NCBI RefSeq assembly: GCF_000242455.2
Contig: NC_019892.1
Span: 5,714,744-5,778,743 of the forward strand
DNA from: Singulisphaera acidiphila DSM 18658
GTDB taxonomy: Bacteria; Planctomycetota; Planctomycetia; Isosphaerales; Isosphaeraceae
Direction of reading: 5' to 3'
DNA: 64,000 bases
The notes under the pieces were generated by a model. That model saw nothing but the letters and a program-made list of their open reading frames with translations, searched no databases and was not told the origin of the DNA. The translations under genes and the position numbers were made by a program. Numbering within the stretch: position 1 is the first letter of the stretch; each line of letters starts with the position of its first letter. Below, piece by piece: positions 8,989-17,628 of this stretch.

Positions 8989-11900
8989 GTTCGACGCCCC
9001 GCCTCTTCGATCCCGTTACGGATCCGCCCCAGACTCTGACCCCTGGCCCTCGTTCCGAGCCGGCGCTCATCGAGCGAGAGCGCTGGTCTCTGCAAGAGCT
9101 GCTCCGACTCATCGCCGAGCGAGCCGCGGCGGAAGTCGCGGTGACGTCGCGTAACACGACGACGGCCGCCGCCGCCGATCAGGGTTATCGCGCGTCGAAA
9201 CAGGACCAGGCCGACCGGTACACGACGCGCACCGTGGAGGATCGCAAGGCCGACGAGGAGCGCCGCCGGAAGATCGTTGGCGTCGCGATTGCGGGGGAGA
9301 GCGAGGCCAAGACCGAGTTCGCCAAGTCGAGCCGACGGATTGCCGCGGACTACGAGGGGGCTCGCGAACGGGCCAAGCAGGTCGCTCAGCGCGGTAAGGC
9401 CGAGGCGGCCGCCGCTTACGAGAAAGGGGAACGCGATGCGCTGGCCAGGTCCGCCGAGTCGAATCGCCCGATCGACCAGGCGATGAAGCTTGTCGAGTCG
9501 ATGCGGGAGCGGCTCGCGGTCGTGTTCGCAAACTATCGCAAGTTCGGTCTGGCCGATCCGCCCACGACGTCGTCCCGGCAACGCTTCGAGTTTGAAGATC
9601 CGACCGGCCCGCTTTTCGACGGCCTGGCCAAGGCTGAGCCCGACCTGGCGTTGCTCGAAGCCCTCTATCTGCCGAGGATGCTCAAGGGAAATCGGTATTT
9701 TTGGATCGGTTTGGTCTTGTTCCTGATCCTGATCGTTCCCGCCGTGAAGCTTTCGGATCCAGCCATCGGGTTTGGGGTGGCTGTTGTCGGTTCGGCGGTG
9801 CTCGGGTATTTGCTCCGCAGCCGGATCTATGCGGTTGCCTGGCAACAGGTGAGCCGGCTCTATTACCCGGTTTTCCAGTCCTTGGTCGATACGGAGGCGA
9901 TGGCGACCCACTTCCGAACGCTGGCCACCGAGCGGCTCAAGACCGACCGCAGTCAAAACAGCGGTCGCCGGGAGAACGACCTGAAGCAGGTGAAGCTCAA
10001 CGAAGTGAAGATGATTTCCGAAGCCGAAATGATGCGTGACGATCGGCTGCGGCGGATCAACGAGGTCTTCGCGCAGCGGATGGTCGAGATCCAGACGACT
10101 CAGCAAACCGAGATGCGCGAGGCGATCGCTTCGTACGAGCGCCGGCAAGCCGAGGTCCGTGCTTCGTACGATGCGAGTACGCAAAAGCTCGACGAGAAAT
10201 TCGTCGACCTCAAGGCAAAGATCCAGGCTCAGCACGAAACCGCGTGGAACGAACTGGCGAAACGCTGGCGCGGTGGGATCGAGCAAGTGCTCTCGACCCT
10301 CGAGGACGTTCGCCGCGAGGTCGACGGGTTCGGACCGCGTTGGGACGACCCGGCATGGAACGACCGTCCTCTTCCGCGCGTCGTCTCCCCGGTGCTTCGG
10401 TTGGGTGAGGTTCGAGTCGAGCTCGACGGGATCCCGGACGGGGTTTCCGCCGACCCCCGGTTGATGGACCTTCTTCCTCCTGCGCTCACGATCCCTGCAC
10501 TTCTCCCGTTCCCGAGCCGTATGAACCTCCTGGTGGAAACGCCCGGAGAGGGCAAGGGGAAGGCGACCGACGTGCTCCAAGGGGCCATGTTGAGGCTCTT
10601 GACGAGCCTTCCGCCCGGGCAGGTCCGGTTTACGATCATCGATCCGATCGGGATCGGCCGAAGCTTTGGTGCGTTCATGCACCTGGCCGACTTCGACGAG
10701 GCCCTGGTGACCAGCCAGGTCTGGACCGAACCCAGGCAGATCGAGGAGCGGCTGGCCGACCTCTCCGCGCACATGGAGAAAGTCACCCAGAAGTACTTGC
10801 GCAACGAATATGCAACGATCGAGGAATACAACGCCGTCGCGGAGGAAGTGGCCGAGCCCTACCGCGTCCTGGTCGTCGCCGACTTTCCGGCCGGCTTCGA
10901 CGAGAAGACCGCGGCCCGCCTGGCCAGCATCGCGGCTGCCGGCGTCCCTTGCGGTGTCCTGACTCTGGTCGTTGTGGACCGGGACCGGCCGCTACCGACC
11001 GGTTTCTCGCTTGAAGACCTTCGCCGCAGCGCTGTCGTCCTCTCCTGGGAGGAGGGGCGGCTGGTCTGGGACGACCCTGGATTTTCCCGATATCCCCTGG
11101 TCCTCGATCCCCCCGCGCCTGCTGAGTTTGCCACCCGCCTGATCGTCAAGACGGGTGCGGCGGCCAGGGACGCGCGGCGCGTCGAGGTCCCGTTCGAGTT
11201 CATCAGTCCACCGGCTGAACTCTGGTGGACCAAGGACAGCCGCGCCGGGATCGATATCCCGCTCGGCAAAGCAGGCGCCACCAAGCGGCAACACCTGACT
11301 CTAGGGCAGGGGACCTCGCAGCACGTCCTGCTGGCCGGCCGAACCGGCTCGGGGAAGTCGACGCTTTTGCATGCCCTGATCACGAACCTGGCGCTGAACT
11401 ACAGCCCTGACGAGATCGACCTCTACCTGATCGACTTCAAGAAAGGGGTCGAGTTCAAAGTCTACGCCACTCAAGAGTTGCCGCACGCGAGTGTCGTGGC
11501 GATCGAGAGCGAGCGCGAATTCGGGATCAGCGTCTTGCAACGACTCGACGCCGCCATGCGCGAGCGGGCCGACCGGTTCCGTGACGCGGGCGTCCAGGAC
11601 CTGAACGGGTATCGCAATGCGCCGGGGACGCCTCCACTGCCGCGAATCCTCTTGATCGTGGATGAGTTCCAGGAGTTCTTCGTCGAGGAGGACAAACTCG
11701 CGCAAGAGGCTGCACTCTTGCTCGATCGCCTGGTGCGTCAGGGGCGGGCGTTCGGTGTGCACGTTCACCTTGGCTCGCAGTCGCTCGGCGGTGCTTATGC
11801 CCTGGCGCGGACCACGCTCGGTCAGATGGCGGTGCGCATTGCCTTGCAATGCAGTGATTCGGATGCCGCCTTGATCCTGAGCGAACAGAATCCGGCCGCT

Positions 11901-12998
11901 CACCTGCTTTCTCGTCCCGGCGAGGCGGTCTATAACGACGCGAACGGCTTGGTGGAAGGGAACCACTTCTTCCAGGTGGTCTGGCTCTCGGACGAGCGCC
12001 GTGAGGCGTATTTGAAGCAGATTCGCGAACTGGCTCGCGAGCGCAAACCCGTCCTCGCGCGGACCCCCTTGGTTTTCGAAGGGGATGCCCAGGCCGACCT
12101 GGCGCGGAATCCGCTTCTCAAGGCGCGGCTCGAGCCGGCGATCTGGCCCCCTTCGCCGCGCTCGGCCCACGCCTGGCTGGGCGACCCGGTCGCGATCAAG
12201 GATCCGACCTCGGCCCTGTTCCGCCGCCAAGGGGGAAGCCACCTCTTGATTGTCGGCCAGAACGATGAGTCGGCTCTCGGCATCATGTCCGCCTCGCTCG
12301 TGAGCCTGGCCGCCCAGTATCCGCCCCCCGACTCGGACACGACCCGTTCGGGGGCCCGCTTCTTCGTTCTCGACGGCACCCCCGAGGACCATCTTGAGGC
12401 CGGTCTGCTCACCCGGGTAGCCGGCCTGCTTCCTCAGCCCGTTCAGGCCGGCGGCTGGCGCGATGCCGCTCGGATCGTCGCCGAGGTGGCCAAGGAGGTC
12501 GAACGCCGCCAGCAGCCTGACGCCCCTGACGGCCCCGAACTCTTCCTCTTGGTCCACGACCTACCCCGGTTCCGCGACCTCCGCAAGCGCGAGAACGACT
12601 ACGGTTTTTCCCGGCGCGATGAGGAGGCGAGTCCCTCCGACCACTTCGCCACCATCGTTCGCGAGGGGCCGAGCCTTGGCGTTCACCTCCTCACCTGGTG
12701 CGACAACCTGAATAACCTGAACCGATATTTCGATCACCAGATGCTTCGCGAGTTCGAACTCCGCGTCCTCTTTCAGATGAGCCCGAACGATTCCGGCCAC
12801 CTCCTCGACGCCCCCCACGCCAGCCGACTCGGTCCCCATCGCGCCCTCTTCTCCAGCGAAGAGCAGAACCGGCTCGAGAAATTTCGTCCCTACGGCCTCC
12901 CCGACGAAGCCTGGCTCGAGCAGTTCCGCGCTCAACTCCACAAGAGAGCGGAGGCCAACAGTACGGAATCGTCGACCTATCGAGAATCAGAAAAATAA
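8985..12998 (+). CDS. FtsK/SpoIIIE-family ATPase with N-terminal coiled coil and three ATPase-like modules
   Basis: Large membrane-anchored ATPase, 1337 residues with the GTG start at 8985, which overlaps the upstream stop as GTGA. The N-terminus (about 25-190) is a charged coiled coil. A helical hairpin of two membrane segments follows at about 235-280 (LVLFLILIVPAVKL and GFGVAVVGSAVLGYLL), then a second long coiled coil. Module 1 (about 490-690) is FtsK-like but lacks a Walker A. Module 2 has Walker A GRTGSGKST at about 785 and Walker B LLIVDEF near 893, so it is probably the active motor. Module 3 (about 1070-1310) has LLIVGQNDES where a P-loop would be and is degenerate. Three tandem modules resemble EssC/EccC of type VII secretion more than the single motor of FtsK; no gamma DNA-reading domain is seen. 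Substrate, DNA or protein, is not known. Confidence 0.9.
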   Translation: MSSTPRLFDPVTDPPQTLTPGPRSEPALIERERWSLQELLRLIAERAAAEVAVTSRNTTTAAAADQGYRASKQDQADRYTTRTVEDRKADEERRRKIVGVAIAGESEAKTEFAKSSRRIAADYEGARERAKQVAQRGKAEAAAAYEKGERDALARSAESNRPIDQAMKLVESMRERLAVVFANYRKFGLADPPTTSSRQRFEFEDPTGPLFDGLAKAEPDLALLEALYLPRMLKGNRYFWIGLVLFLILIVPAVKLSDPAIGFGVAVVGSAVLGYLLRSRIYAVAWQQVSRLYYPVFQSLVDTEAMATHFRTLATERLKTDRSQNSGRRENDLKQVKLNEVKMISEAEMMRDDRLRRINEVFAQRMVEIQTTQQTEMREAIASYERRQAEVRASYDASTQKLDEKFVDLKAKIQAQHETAWNELAKRWRGGIEQVLSTLEDVRREVDGFGPRWDDPAWNDRPLPRVVSPVLRLGEVRVELDGIPDGVSADPRLMDLLPPALTIPALLPFPSRMNLLVETPGEGKGKATDVLQGAMLRLLTSLPPGQVRFTIIDPIGIGRSFGAFMHLADFDEALVTSQVWTEPRQIEERLADLSAHMEKVTQKYLRNEYATIEEYNAVAEEVAEPYRVLVVADFPAGFDEKTAARLASIAAAGVPCGVLTLVVVDRDRPLPTGFSLEDLRRSAVVLSWEEGRLVWDDPGFSRYPLVLDPPAPAEFATRLIVKTGAAARDARRVEVPFEFISPPAELWWTKDSRAGIDIPLGKAGATKRQHLTLGQGTSQHVLLAGRTGSGKSTLLHALITNLALNYSPDEIDLYLIDFKKGVEFKVYATQELPHASVVAIESEREFGISVLQRLDAAMRERADRFRDAGVQDLNGYRNAPGTPPLPRILLIVDEFQEFFVEEDKLAQEAALLLDRLVRQGRAFGVHVHLGSQSLGGAYALARTTLGQMAVRIALQCSDSDAALILSEQNPAAHLLSRPGEAVYNDANGLVEGNHFFQVVWLSDERREAYLKQIRELARERKPVLARTPLVFEGDAQADLARNPLLKARLEPAIWPPSPRSAHAWLGDPVAIKDPTSALFRRQGGSHLLIVGQNDESALGIMSASLVSLAAQYPPPDSDTTRSGARFFVLDGTPEDHLEAGLLTRVAGLLPQPVQAGGWRDAARIVAEVAKEVERRQQPDAPDGPELFLLVHDLPRFRDLRKRENDYGFSRRDEEASPSDHFATIVREGPSLGVHLLTWCDNLNNLNRYFDHQMLREFELRVLFQMSPNDSGHLLDAPHASRLGPHRALFSSEEQNRLEKFRPYGLPDEAWLEQFRAQLHKRAEANSTESSTYRESEK

Positions 12999-13004
12999 TG
13001 CACG

Positions 13005-13058
13005 TTTTTATGATTTGTAGCCCTGAAGGGGCGACCGTTAATAGCCAGGGGTGAAACC
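13005..13058. repeat. REP-like palindromic repeat, left part (split by IS)
   Basis: Contains TTTTTATGATTTG, then AGCCCTGAAGGGGCGACCGT and the left half of CCAGGGGTGAAACCCCTGG. The same words return in inverted orientation at 14709-14746. The segment continues across the inserted element into 14632 onward; removing the element and one target copy restores the perfect palindrome CCAGGGGTGAAACCCCTGG. Confidence 0.8.
13050..13058. repeat. Target-site duplication of the Tn5-like element, left copy
   Basis: GGTGAAACC, repeated exactly at 14623-14631 directly after the right terminal repeat. Nine bases is the duplication size of the IS50/Tn5 group. Confidence 0.9.
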
Positions 13059-14622
13059 CTTGTCCTTACCAAGAACGTTTGCGCAGTAATGCTACTCCAA
13101 GCGAAGGTCCAGCTCAGCCCCCTGAACCATCGCTTGGAGCTTCATCCATCCCCTCCAGATCGTTTGCCATCCCGGCTCACCGTCCCCCTTCCGTCCCAGG
13201 AATCCCCCGAGTTTCGCCAACTCCCGAAAAAACTGATACGTTCCCCATGGCAACGCCTCAGTCGTTCGCCGAAACGCGCGGAGCACGGCCACATATTTTG
13301 GCGGGGCGGCTTCGATCGCCGGCCGTTCCGGTTCCGATCGGGCGATCCCTTTCAACTGCAAGAGCCGTACCGCCACCACTGACAGCAGACCCGTCAGCGC
13401 CTCCAGCCGATGGCTCGCCTTGAGTTGATGATCGGCTGCACTGCAACCCGATTTCAACGCTTTGTGCCATTCTTCGATCAGCCATCTCTTTTCATAATAG
13501 GAAATGATCCGCAACGCATCCTCAAGGCAGGCCACTTCCAGAGAAGTGTACAGCACCCATTCGATCGGTTCTTTGACCGAGGCGGGCGGATCGACCTCAC
13601 GCACACACACCACGTATTGCGCGATCGGTTGCGGATCGAGACCCTTCAGCGAGTCCGCGGGCTGCCGCGGTACGAGCATCGTCGCCCGCACGAACGTGAC
13701 GGTGAGCTTGGCGGTTCGCGCCGGCAATCCGGGACGAGACCGCAGCTTGAGCGTGAAGCAACCCGCTTGCGGTACCGATTCGAGTTCCTCCTGCAACGGG
13801 CGTTCGAGACCATCGGCACCCTGGACGCGTCGGTGCAGGCTCTTGACCCGTCCGACCCAATCGACGCCCTGACGCTGGGCGCGGCAATAGACCTCGAAAT
13901 CGTCGGATCCACGGTCCATGACGTGAACCCAGCGTGTGTTTTGGGGCGGGGAACCGATCAGTTCGATGAGTTTTCCCCAGACCTCCGACTCGCGATCGCG
14001 TTTGCGGCGTTGCGTCCGACTCTCCCCCTTGGGAACCGGTTTGCGATGAAAGAGAATTTGGCCTGCGAGGCCGTAGACGACCTCGTCCTTGTGGGAGACC
14101 ATCAATCCGGAGTGGATCATGAAGCCCTGACCCGTGCCCGTACCAACGGGTCCCACGCCTTGAATCTGTCGGGTGCATCCGAAATCAATCTCGGTGGTGT
14201 CGTCAAGGATCAGGGCCATCTCGGGGCTGGTTTCCCGGATCGAACGCCAATGCGGCTCGGCAATCGCCCGGAAGTTGACGGCCGAGGAGTCGAGCAGGCG
14301 ATAAGCGGCCCTGAGGTCGTCCCAATTGCCCGTCGCTTTCGGAAGACTGGCCGAGGAATCCACGGCGATTTGCGTGGCGAGTCGGATCAGCCGCGTTTCT
14401 CGGCGTTTGTCGCCCAGATCGGCACCGGCGAAATTGGCTTGGGCCCAAGCCTCAGGGTCGGTCAGTGTGGGACTCATGATGAGCATCCGAGCAAGCCAGG
14501 GTACCTTGCCCCGGGCCGTCAGACCGACGGGTGGGTCAAGAGAAGCATTGACTATGCCAGATTGCCCGAAAAAAGCAGGGGGAAACTCTGGATTCTGTAC
14601 GAATGTTCTTGGTAAGGATAAG
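13059..14622 (-). mobile_element. Complete Tn5/IS50-like (IS4 family) insertion sequence, 1564 bp
   Basis: Terminal inverted repeats are CTTGTCCTTACCAAGAACGT at 13059-13078 and, read inward from the right end at 14622, CTTATCCTTACCAAGAACAT; they differ at two positions over 21 bases. The element is flanked by the 9-bp direct repeat GGTGAAACC. A single transposase gene runs leftward through almost the whole element. The insertion point lies inside the loop of a REP-like palindrome, so the element may have a preference for such structures. Intact ends and gene suggest it could still be mobile. Confidence 0.92.
13092..14477 (-). CDS. Tn5-like DDE transposase
   Basis: Transposase of 461 residues from the ATG at 14477 (an ATG three codons earlier at 14486 is equally possible). 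The N-terminal DNA-binding domain is seen in EAWAQANFAGADLGDKRR and further on in NWDDLRAAYRLLD. The catalytic triad reads D93 (LDDTTEIDF), D188 (HVMDRGSDDFEVY) and E335 (YEKRWLIEEWHKALK), matching the Tn5 arrangement, including the DRGSDDFE motif and the IS4 Y-x2-R-x3-E-x6-K signature. The frame is unbroken. It is of a different subgroup from the transposase at 2327-3670. Confidence 0.94.
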   Translation of the reverse strand: MSPTLTDPEAWAQANFAGADLGDKRRETRLIRLATQIAVDSSASLPKATGNWDDLRAAYRLLDSSAVNFRAIAEPHWRSIRETSPEMALILDDTTEIDFGCTRQIQGVGPVGTGTGQGFMIHSGLMVSHKDEVVYGLAGQILFHRKPVPKGESRTQRRKRDRESEVWGKLIELIGSPPQNTRWVHVMDRGSDDFEVYCRAQRQGVDWVGRVKSLHRRVQGADGLERPLQEELESVPQAGCFTLKLRSRPGLPARTAKLTVTFVRATMLVPRQPADSLKGLDPQPIAQYVVCVREVDPPASVKEPIEWVLYTSLEVACLEDALRIISYYEKRWLIEEWHKALKSGCSAADHQLKASHRLEALTGLLSVVAVRLLQLKGIARSEPERPAIEAAPPKYVAVLRAFRRTTEALPWGTYQFFRELAKLGGFLGRKGDGEPGWQTIWRGWMKLQAMVQGAELDLRLE

Positions 14623-14631
14623 GGTGAAACC
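14623..14631. repeat. Target-site duplication of the Tn5-like element, right copy
   Basis: Exact second copy of GGTGAAACC (first copy 13050-13058). Confidence 0.9.
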
Positions 14632-14839
14632 CCTGGGAACAAGACAAGATCAACTCAGAATTCTTTTGCAGCCCTGGAGGGGCGACCGTCAAAGGCGTAG
14701 CGCAAACCTTGACGGTCGCCCTTTCAGGGCTGCAAATCATAAAAATGCCAATCCATTGCTTCCAGGGGGTTCACCCCTGACTAGGAACGGTCGCCCCTTC
14801 GGGGCTGCAAGAGAATTCTGCGTTGATCTTGTCTTGTTC
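14632..14839. repeat. Cluster of nested REP-like palindromes
   Basis: About 200 bases made of nested inverted repeats. The outer arms are 14637-14690 and 14785-14839 (beginning GAACAAGACAAGATCAA and ending TTGATCTTGTCTTGTTC), near perfect over about 50 bases. Inner arms are 14668-14692 (GCAGCCCTGGAGGGGCGACC) and 14709-14733 in inverse. A further copy of the CCAGGGGGTTCACCCC-type hairpin lies at 14762-14777. With the left part at 13005-13058 this makes at least three to four copies of one unit, AGCCCTGAAGGGGCGACCGT. There is no coding potential. The right outer arm runs up to the stop codon of the esterase gene. Confidence 0.85.
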
Positions 14840-15803
14840 AGGGCGACTTTACATCGCCTGAAGCGTCAGCCTTTTTGAGGTGAGCGTCGAACCAGTCGAC
14901 GAACTGGTTCACGTCATTGAGGATGCTGAGCCAGCCGTGGCCGGCCCCTTCCTTGATGATGAGCTTCGTCTCGACGCCTGCTTTCTTGAGCGCTTCGGCC
15001 ATCGTCTGCGCTTGTTGGACCGGGACGACCGGGTCGGCGTCGCCATGGATCATCAAGGTCGGCGGATCATCGGGCGTGACGTGGTCGATCGGGGAGATCT
15101 TGTGTGCAATCTGACGGAGTTTCTCAGGGTCGGTGATGGGAACCCAGAGGGCGGTCTTTTCATCGCGTTCGCGGTGGTCGAAGGCCGGGCGGTATCTCGG
15201 GTCATGATCGGTGGCGCGGATCATTTCCTTGCCGGTCTTGCCCCAGTTCAAGAGGTCGGTGGGGGGGAAGAAGCAGGCGACCGCCTGAACTCGGCTCGAC
15301 TCGCGATCGACCGGGTCCTTAGCGTTGGGATCGCCTTGGCTTCCCGCCGTTCCGAGCATCAGGGACAGGTGCCCACCGGCTGACGCACCTGTCACGCCGA
15401 TCCGGTTGGTGTCGATACCGTAGTCGGCGGCATGATGGCGGATGAAGCGGACGGCCCGGTTCATGTCCTCGACGATCTCGGGGACCGTATAGCGCGGCTG
15501 GCTGCCGTGGACGACCGTGAAGACCGTGTAGCCCCGGTTGGTCAGCGGAAGGACCAGGGCCGGGTTGATCGCCTCGTGCGACGAGAAAAAGCCGCCGCTG
15601 ACGGCCAGGACGATCGCCGCGCCGTTGGTCTCACGCTTCGGTTTGAAGATGTCCATCGTCAGCGCAGTGCCGAACTTGCGCCCGTAAATGACATCTTCCT
15701 GGTGGGTGTAAGGGAGTTCGTCTCCCCGCGTTGCGGCCGGGGCCGCCATGATGGCCAAGGGGGCGATCAGGACGAGAAGCAAAACGAAGAGGCGACGGTT
15801 CAT
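14838..15803 (-). CDS. Secreted alpha/beta hydrolase (esterase/lipase family)
   Basis: Predicted esterase of 321 residues. The start at 15803 gives a clear signal peptide (RRLFVLLLVLIAPLAIMAAPA) and has AGGAAC about 6 bases upstream; a start 19 codons earlier would spoil the leader. The nucleophile elbow is GASAGG, the acid is in HGDADPVVP and the histidine in EGAGHGW, giving a Ser-Asp-His triad. The oxyanion region reads AVSGGFFSS, close to the HGGG of acetylxylan- and feruloyl-esterase-like enzymes. The likely role is deacylation of plant or algal polysaccharide in the periplasm. The stop codon lies within 3 bases of the REP cluster. Confidence 0.9.
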   Translation of the reverse strand: MNRRLFVLLLVLIAPLAIMAAPAATRGDELPYTHQEDVIYGRKFGTALTMDIFKPKRETNGAAIVLAVSGGFFSSHEAINPALVLPLTNRGYTVFTVVHGSQPRYTVPEIVEDMNRAVRFIRHHAADYGIDTNRIGVTGASAGGHLSLMLGTAGSQGDPNAKDPVDRESSRVQAVACFFPPTDLLNWGKTGKEMIRATDHDPRYRPAFDHRERDEKTALWVPITDPEKLRQIAHKISPIDHVTPDDPPTLMIHGDADPVVPVQQAQTMAEALKKAGVETKLIIKEGAGHGWLSILNDVNQFVDWFDAHLKKADASGDVKSP

Positions 15804-16174
15804 AATGTGTTCCTGAAGAAAGGCACGGGCTCCCTTGGCCGTGCCCTGGTTTCTCGTCACGAGATTCGCCGACAGACGTTCGAGTCTACCGGCTTCTTTG
15901 GCCTGTGCAATCCGTCAGGTGGGACGGATAGAACCTTATTGTGAGAAAAGTGAAATATTGATGATGCTTTTGTGCTTAGTCTTCGAACTGCACTTCACCC
16001 GATCCTCTCAAGCGGTTGACCTTCGAGCTGTCTCCGTCCGGGTGGCTGGGGGCCGTACGTGGGGCTAAACCCTGGTTGCTTGGTTTGTTTAACACTTCCT
16101 CGGTCCATGATTGCAGCCGGGCATTTCTCCCGCTAGCATTCGGGGGGTCTTTTACCGACACGGAGATGATACGC
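15804..16174. other. Divergent intergenic region
   Basis: These 371 bases separate the leftward esterase from the rightward oxidoreductase and must hold both promoters. An AT-rich stretch at about 15930-15985 is the most likely promoter zone. No operator or repeat was recognised. Confidence 0.5.
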
Positions 16175-17467
16175 ATGGCCAATCACTTGAATCGTCGTGA
16201 TCTTTTCCGGCGGATGGCGGCAACTTCCGCGGCTCTGGCCGCGAGTGGTTTGCCGGCCTGGGCGGCCCCCAAGTCGGCCAACGAGAAGCTTAACATTGGG
16301 ATTATCGGCACGTCGGGGCGTGCCTTGGGGAATATTGACGGGGTGAAGGGGGAGAATATCGTCGCTGTTTGCGACATTGACGATCTCCTGCTGGGGCGTG
16401 CGAGCGACCAGTTCTCGGCCGCGAAGACGTACGTCGATTTTCGCAAGATGCTCGAAGAGCAGCGCGACCTCGACGCGGTCGTCATCAGCACGGCCGACCA
16501 CACCCACATCCCGGCCGCCGTGATGGCGATGCGGCTGGGCAAGCACGTTTATTGCGAGAAGCCGCTCAGCCATTTCGTCTCCGAGGCCCGGCTCGCCACC
16601 AAGGTGGCCGCCGAGACCAAGGTCGCCACGCAGATGGGGACGCAGATCCACGCGACCGACAACTACCGTCGCGTCGTCGAACTCGTGCGCTCGGGGGCCA
16701 TCGGCCCAATCAGCGCGTGCCATGTTTGGTGTGGCAAGACCTGGTCGGGAGGGGAACGGCCGAAGGAGACTCCCCCGGTGCCGTCGACCCTGCACTGGGA
16801 CCTCTGGCTGGGCGCCGCTCCCGCACGCCCGTACCACCCGACCTATCAGCCCGCGAACTGGCGGCGGTGGTGGGATTTCGGCAGCGGGACGCTCGGCGAT
16901 ATGGCCTGCCACCTCATGGACTTGCCCTTCTGGGCACTCGATCTGCGCCATCCCACGTCGGTGGAGTCGGAAGGGCCGCCGGTCCACCCCGAGACGACGC
17001 CCCACTGGATGGTCGTCAATTACGAGTTCCCCGCCCGAGGCGACGCGCCCCCGATCAAGCTGACCTGGTCCGACGGTGAGAAGCGGCCCTCCCAACTCGC
17101 CGAGTCGAAGCTCCCCGCCTGGGATACAGGCGTCTTGTTCGTGGGCGAGAAGGGGATGCTCATGGCCGACTACGATCGGCGCATTCTCTTTCCCGAGGCG
17201 GATTTCCGCGACTTCAAGGCCCCGGAACCGAGCATCCCGGCATCGATTGGGCACCATGCCGAGTGGATCGTCGCTTGCAAGACGGGCAGCCCGACCACCT
17301 GTAACTTCGATTATGCGGGGGCGCTGACGGAGTCGGTCCTGCTGGGCAACGTCGCCTATCGCCTCGGACAGAAGATCGAGTGGGACGCCGCCAAACTGAA
17401 GGCGACCAACTGCCCCAATGCCGACACGTACCTCCAGCGCGAGTACCGCAAGGGCTGGGCGATCTAA
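16175..17467 (+). CDS. Tat-exported Gfo/Idh/MocA-family oxidoreductase
   Basis: NAD(P)-dependent sugar oxidoreductase-like protein of 430 residues. The start at 16175 follows GGAG and places the twin-arginine motif NRRDLFRRMA at the N-terminus with a hydrophobic stretch to PAWAAP, so export by the Tat pathway in folded form is expected. The Rossmann fold begins at LNIGIIGTSGRALG. The catalytic-lysine motif is VYCEKPLSH, followed by typical ANWRRWWDFGSGTLGDMACH. Planctomycetes carry many such exported paralogues; substrates are mostly unknown. It resembles the gene at 44325-45662, but the two are clearly different members. Confidence 0.93.
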   Translation: MANHLNRRDLFRRMAATSAALAASGLPAWAAPKSANEKLNIGIIGTSGRALGNIDGVKGENIVAVCDIDDLLLGRASDQFSAAKTYVDFRKMLEEQRDLDAVVISTADHTHIPAAVMAMRLGKHVYCEKPLSHFVSEARLATKVAAETKVATQMGTQIHATDNYRRVVELVRSGAIGPISACHVWCGKTWSGGERPKETPPVPSTLHWDLWLGAAPARPYHPTYQPANWRRWWDFGSGTLGDMACHLMDLPFWALDLRHPTSVESEGPPVHPETTPHWMVVNYEFPARGDAPPIKLTWSDGEKRPSQLAESKLPAWDTGVLFVGEKGMLMADYDRRILFPEADFRDFKAPEPSIPASIGHHAEWIVACKTGSPTTCNFDYAGALTESVLLGNVAYRLGQKIEWDAAKLKATNCPNADTYLQREYRKGWAI

Positions 17468-17628
17468 CCGGCGCGATCGTCGACGCCAAAGATTGAGACG
17501 TCAGCGTCAGCTCCAAAACGTTGCCCGGCCGGCTCGTATTGAGGACCTGCCGGGGGCGTTGGTGCTCCTCAATCGGGGCGAGTTGTCGTGTGGCCGGAGA
17601 ACAGGACTTATCCCGAGATGGACCTCCA

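Noticed and set aside
8946..10772. 608-codon frame on the minus strand opposite the FtsK-like gene
   Set aside because: Antisense shadow with Arg/His/Leu-rich translation and no recognisable domain.
13410..14615. 401-codon plus-strand frame inside the Tn5-like element
   Set aside because: Antisense to the transposase, whose D-D-E residues are all readable on the minus strand.
13005..14839. CRISPR array as an explanation of the repeated 20-bp units
   Set aside because: Units are inverted, palindromic and unevenly spaced, with no unique spacers of constant length and no cas genes.
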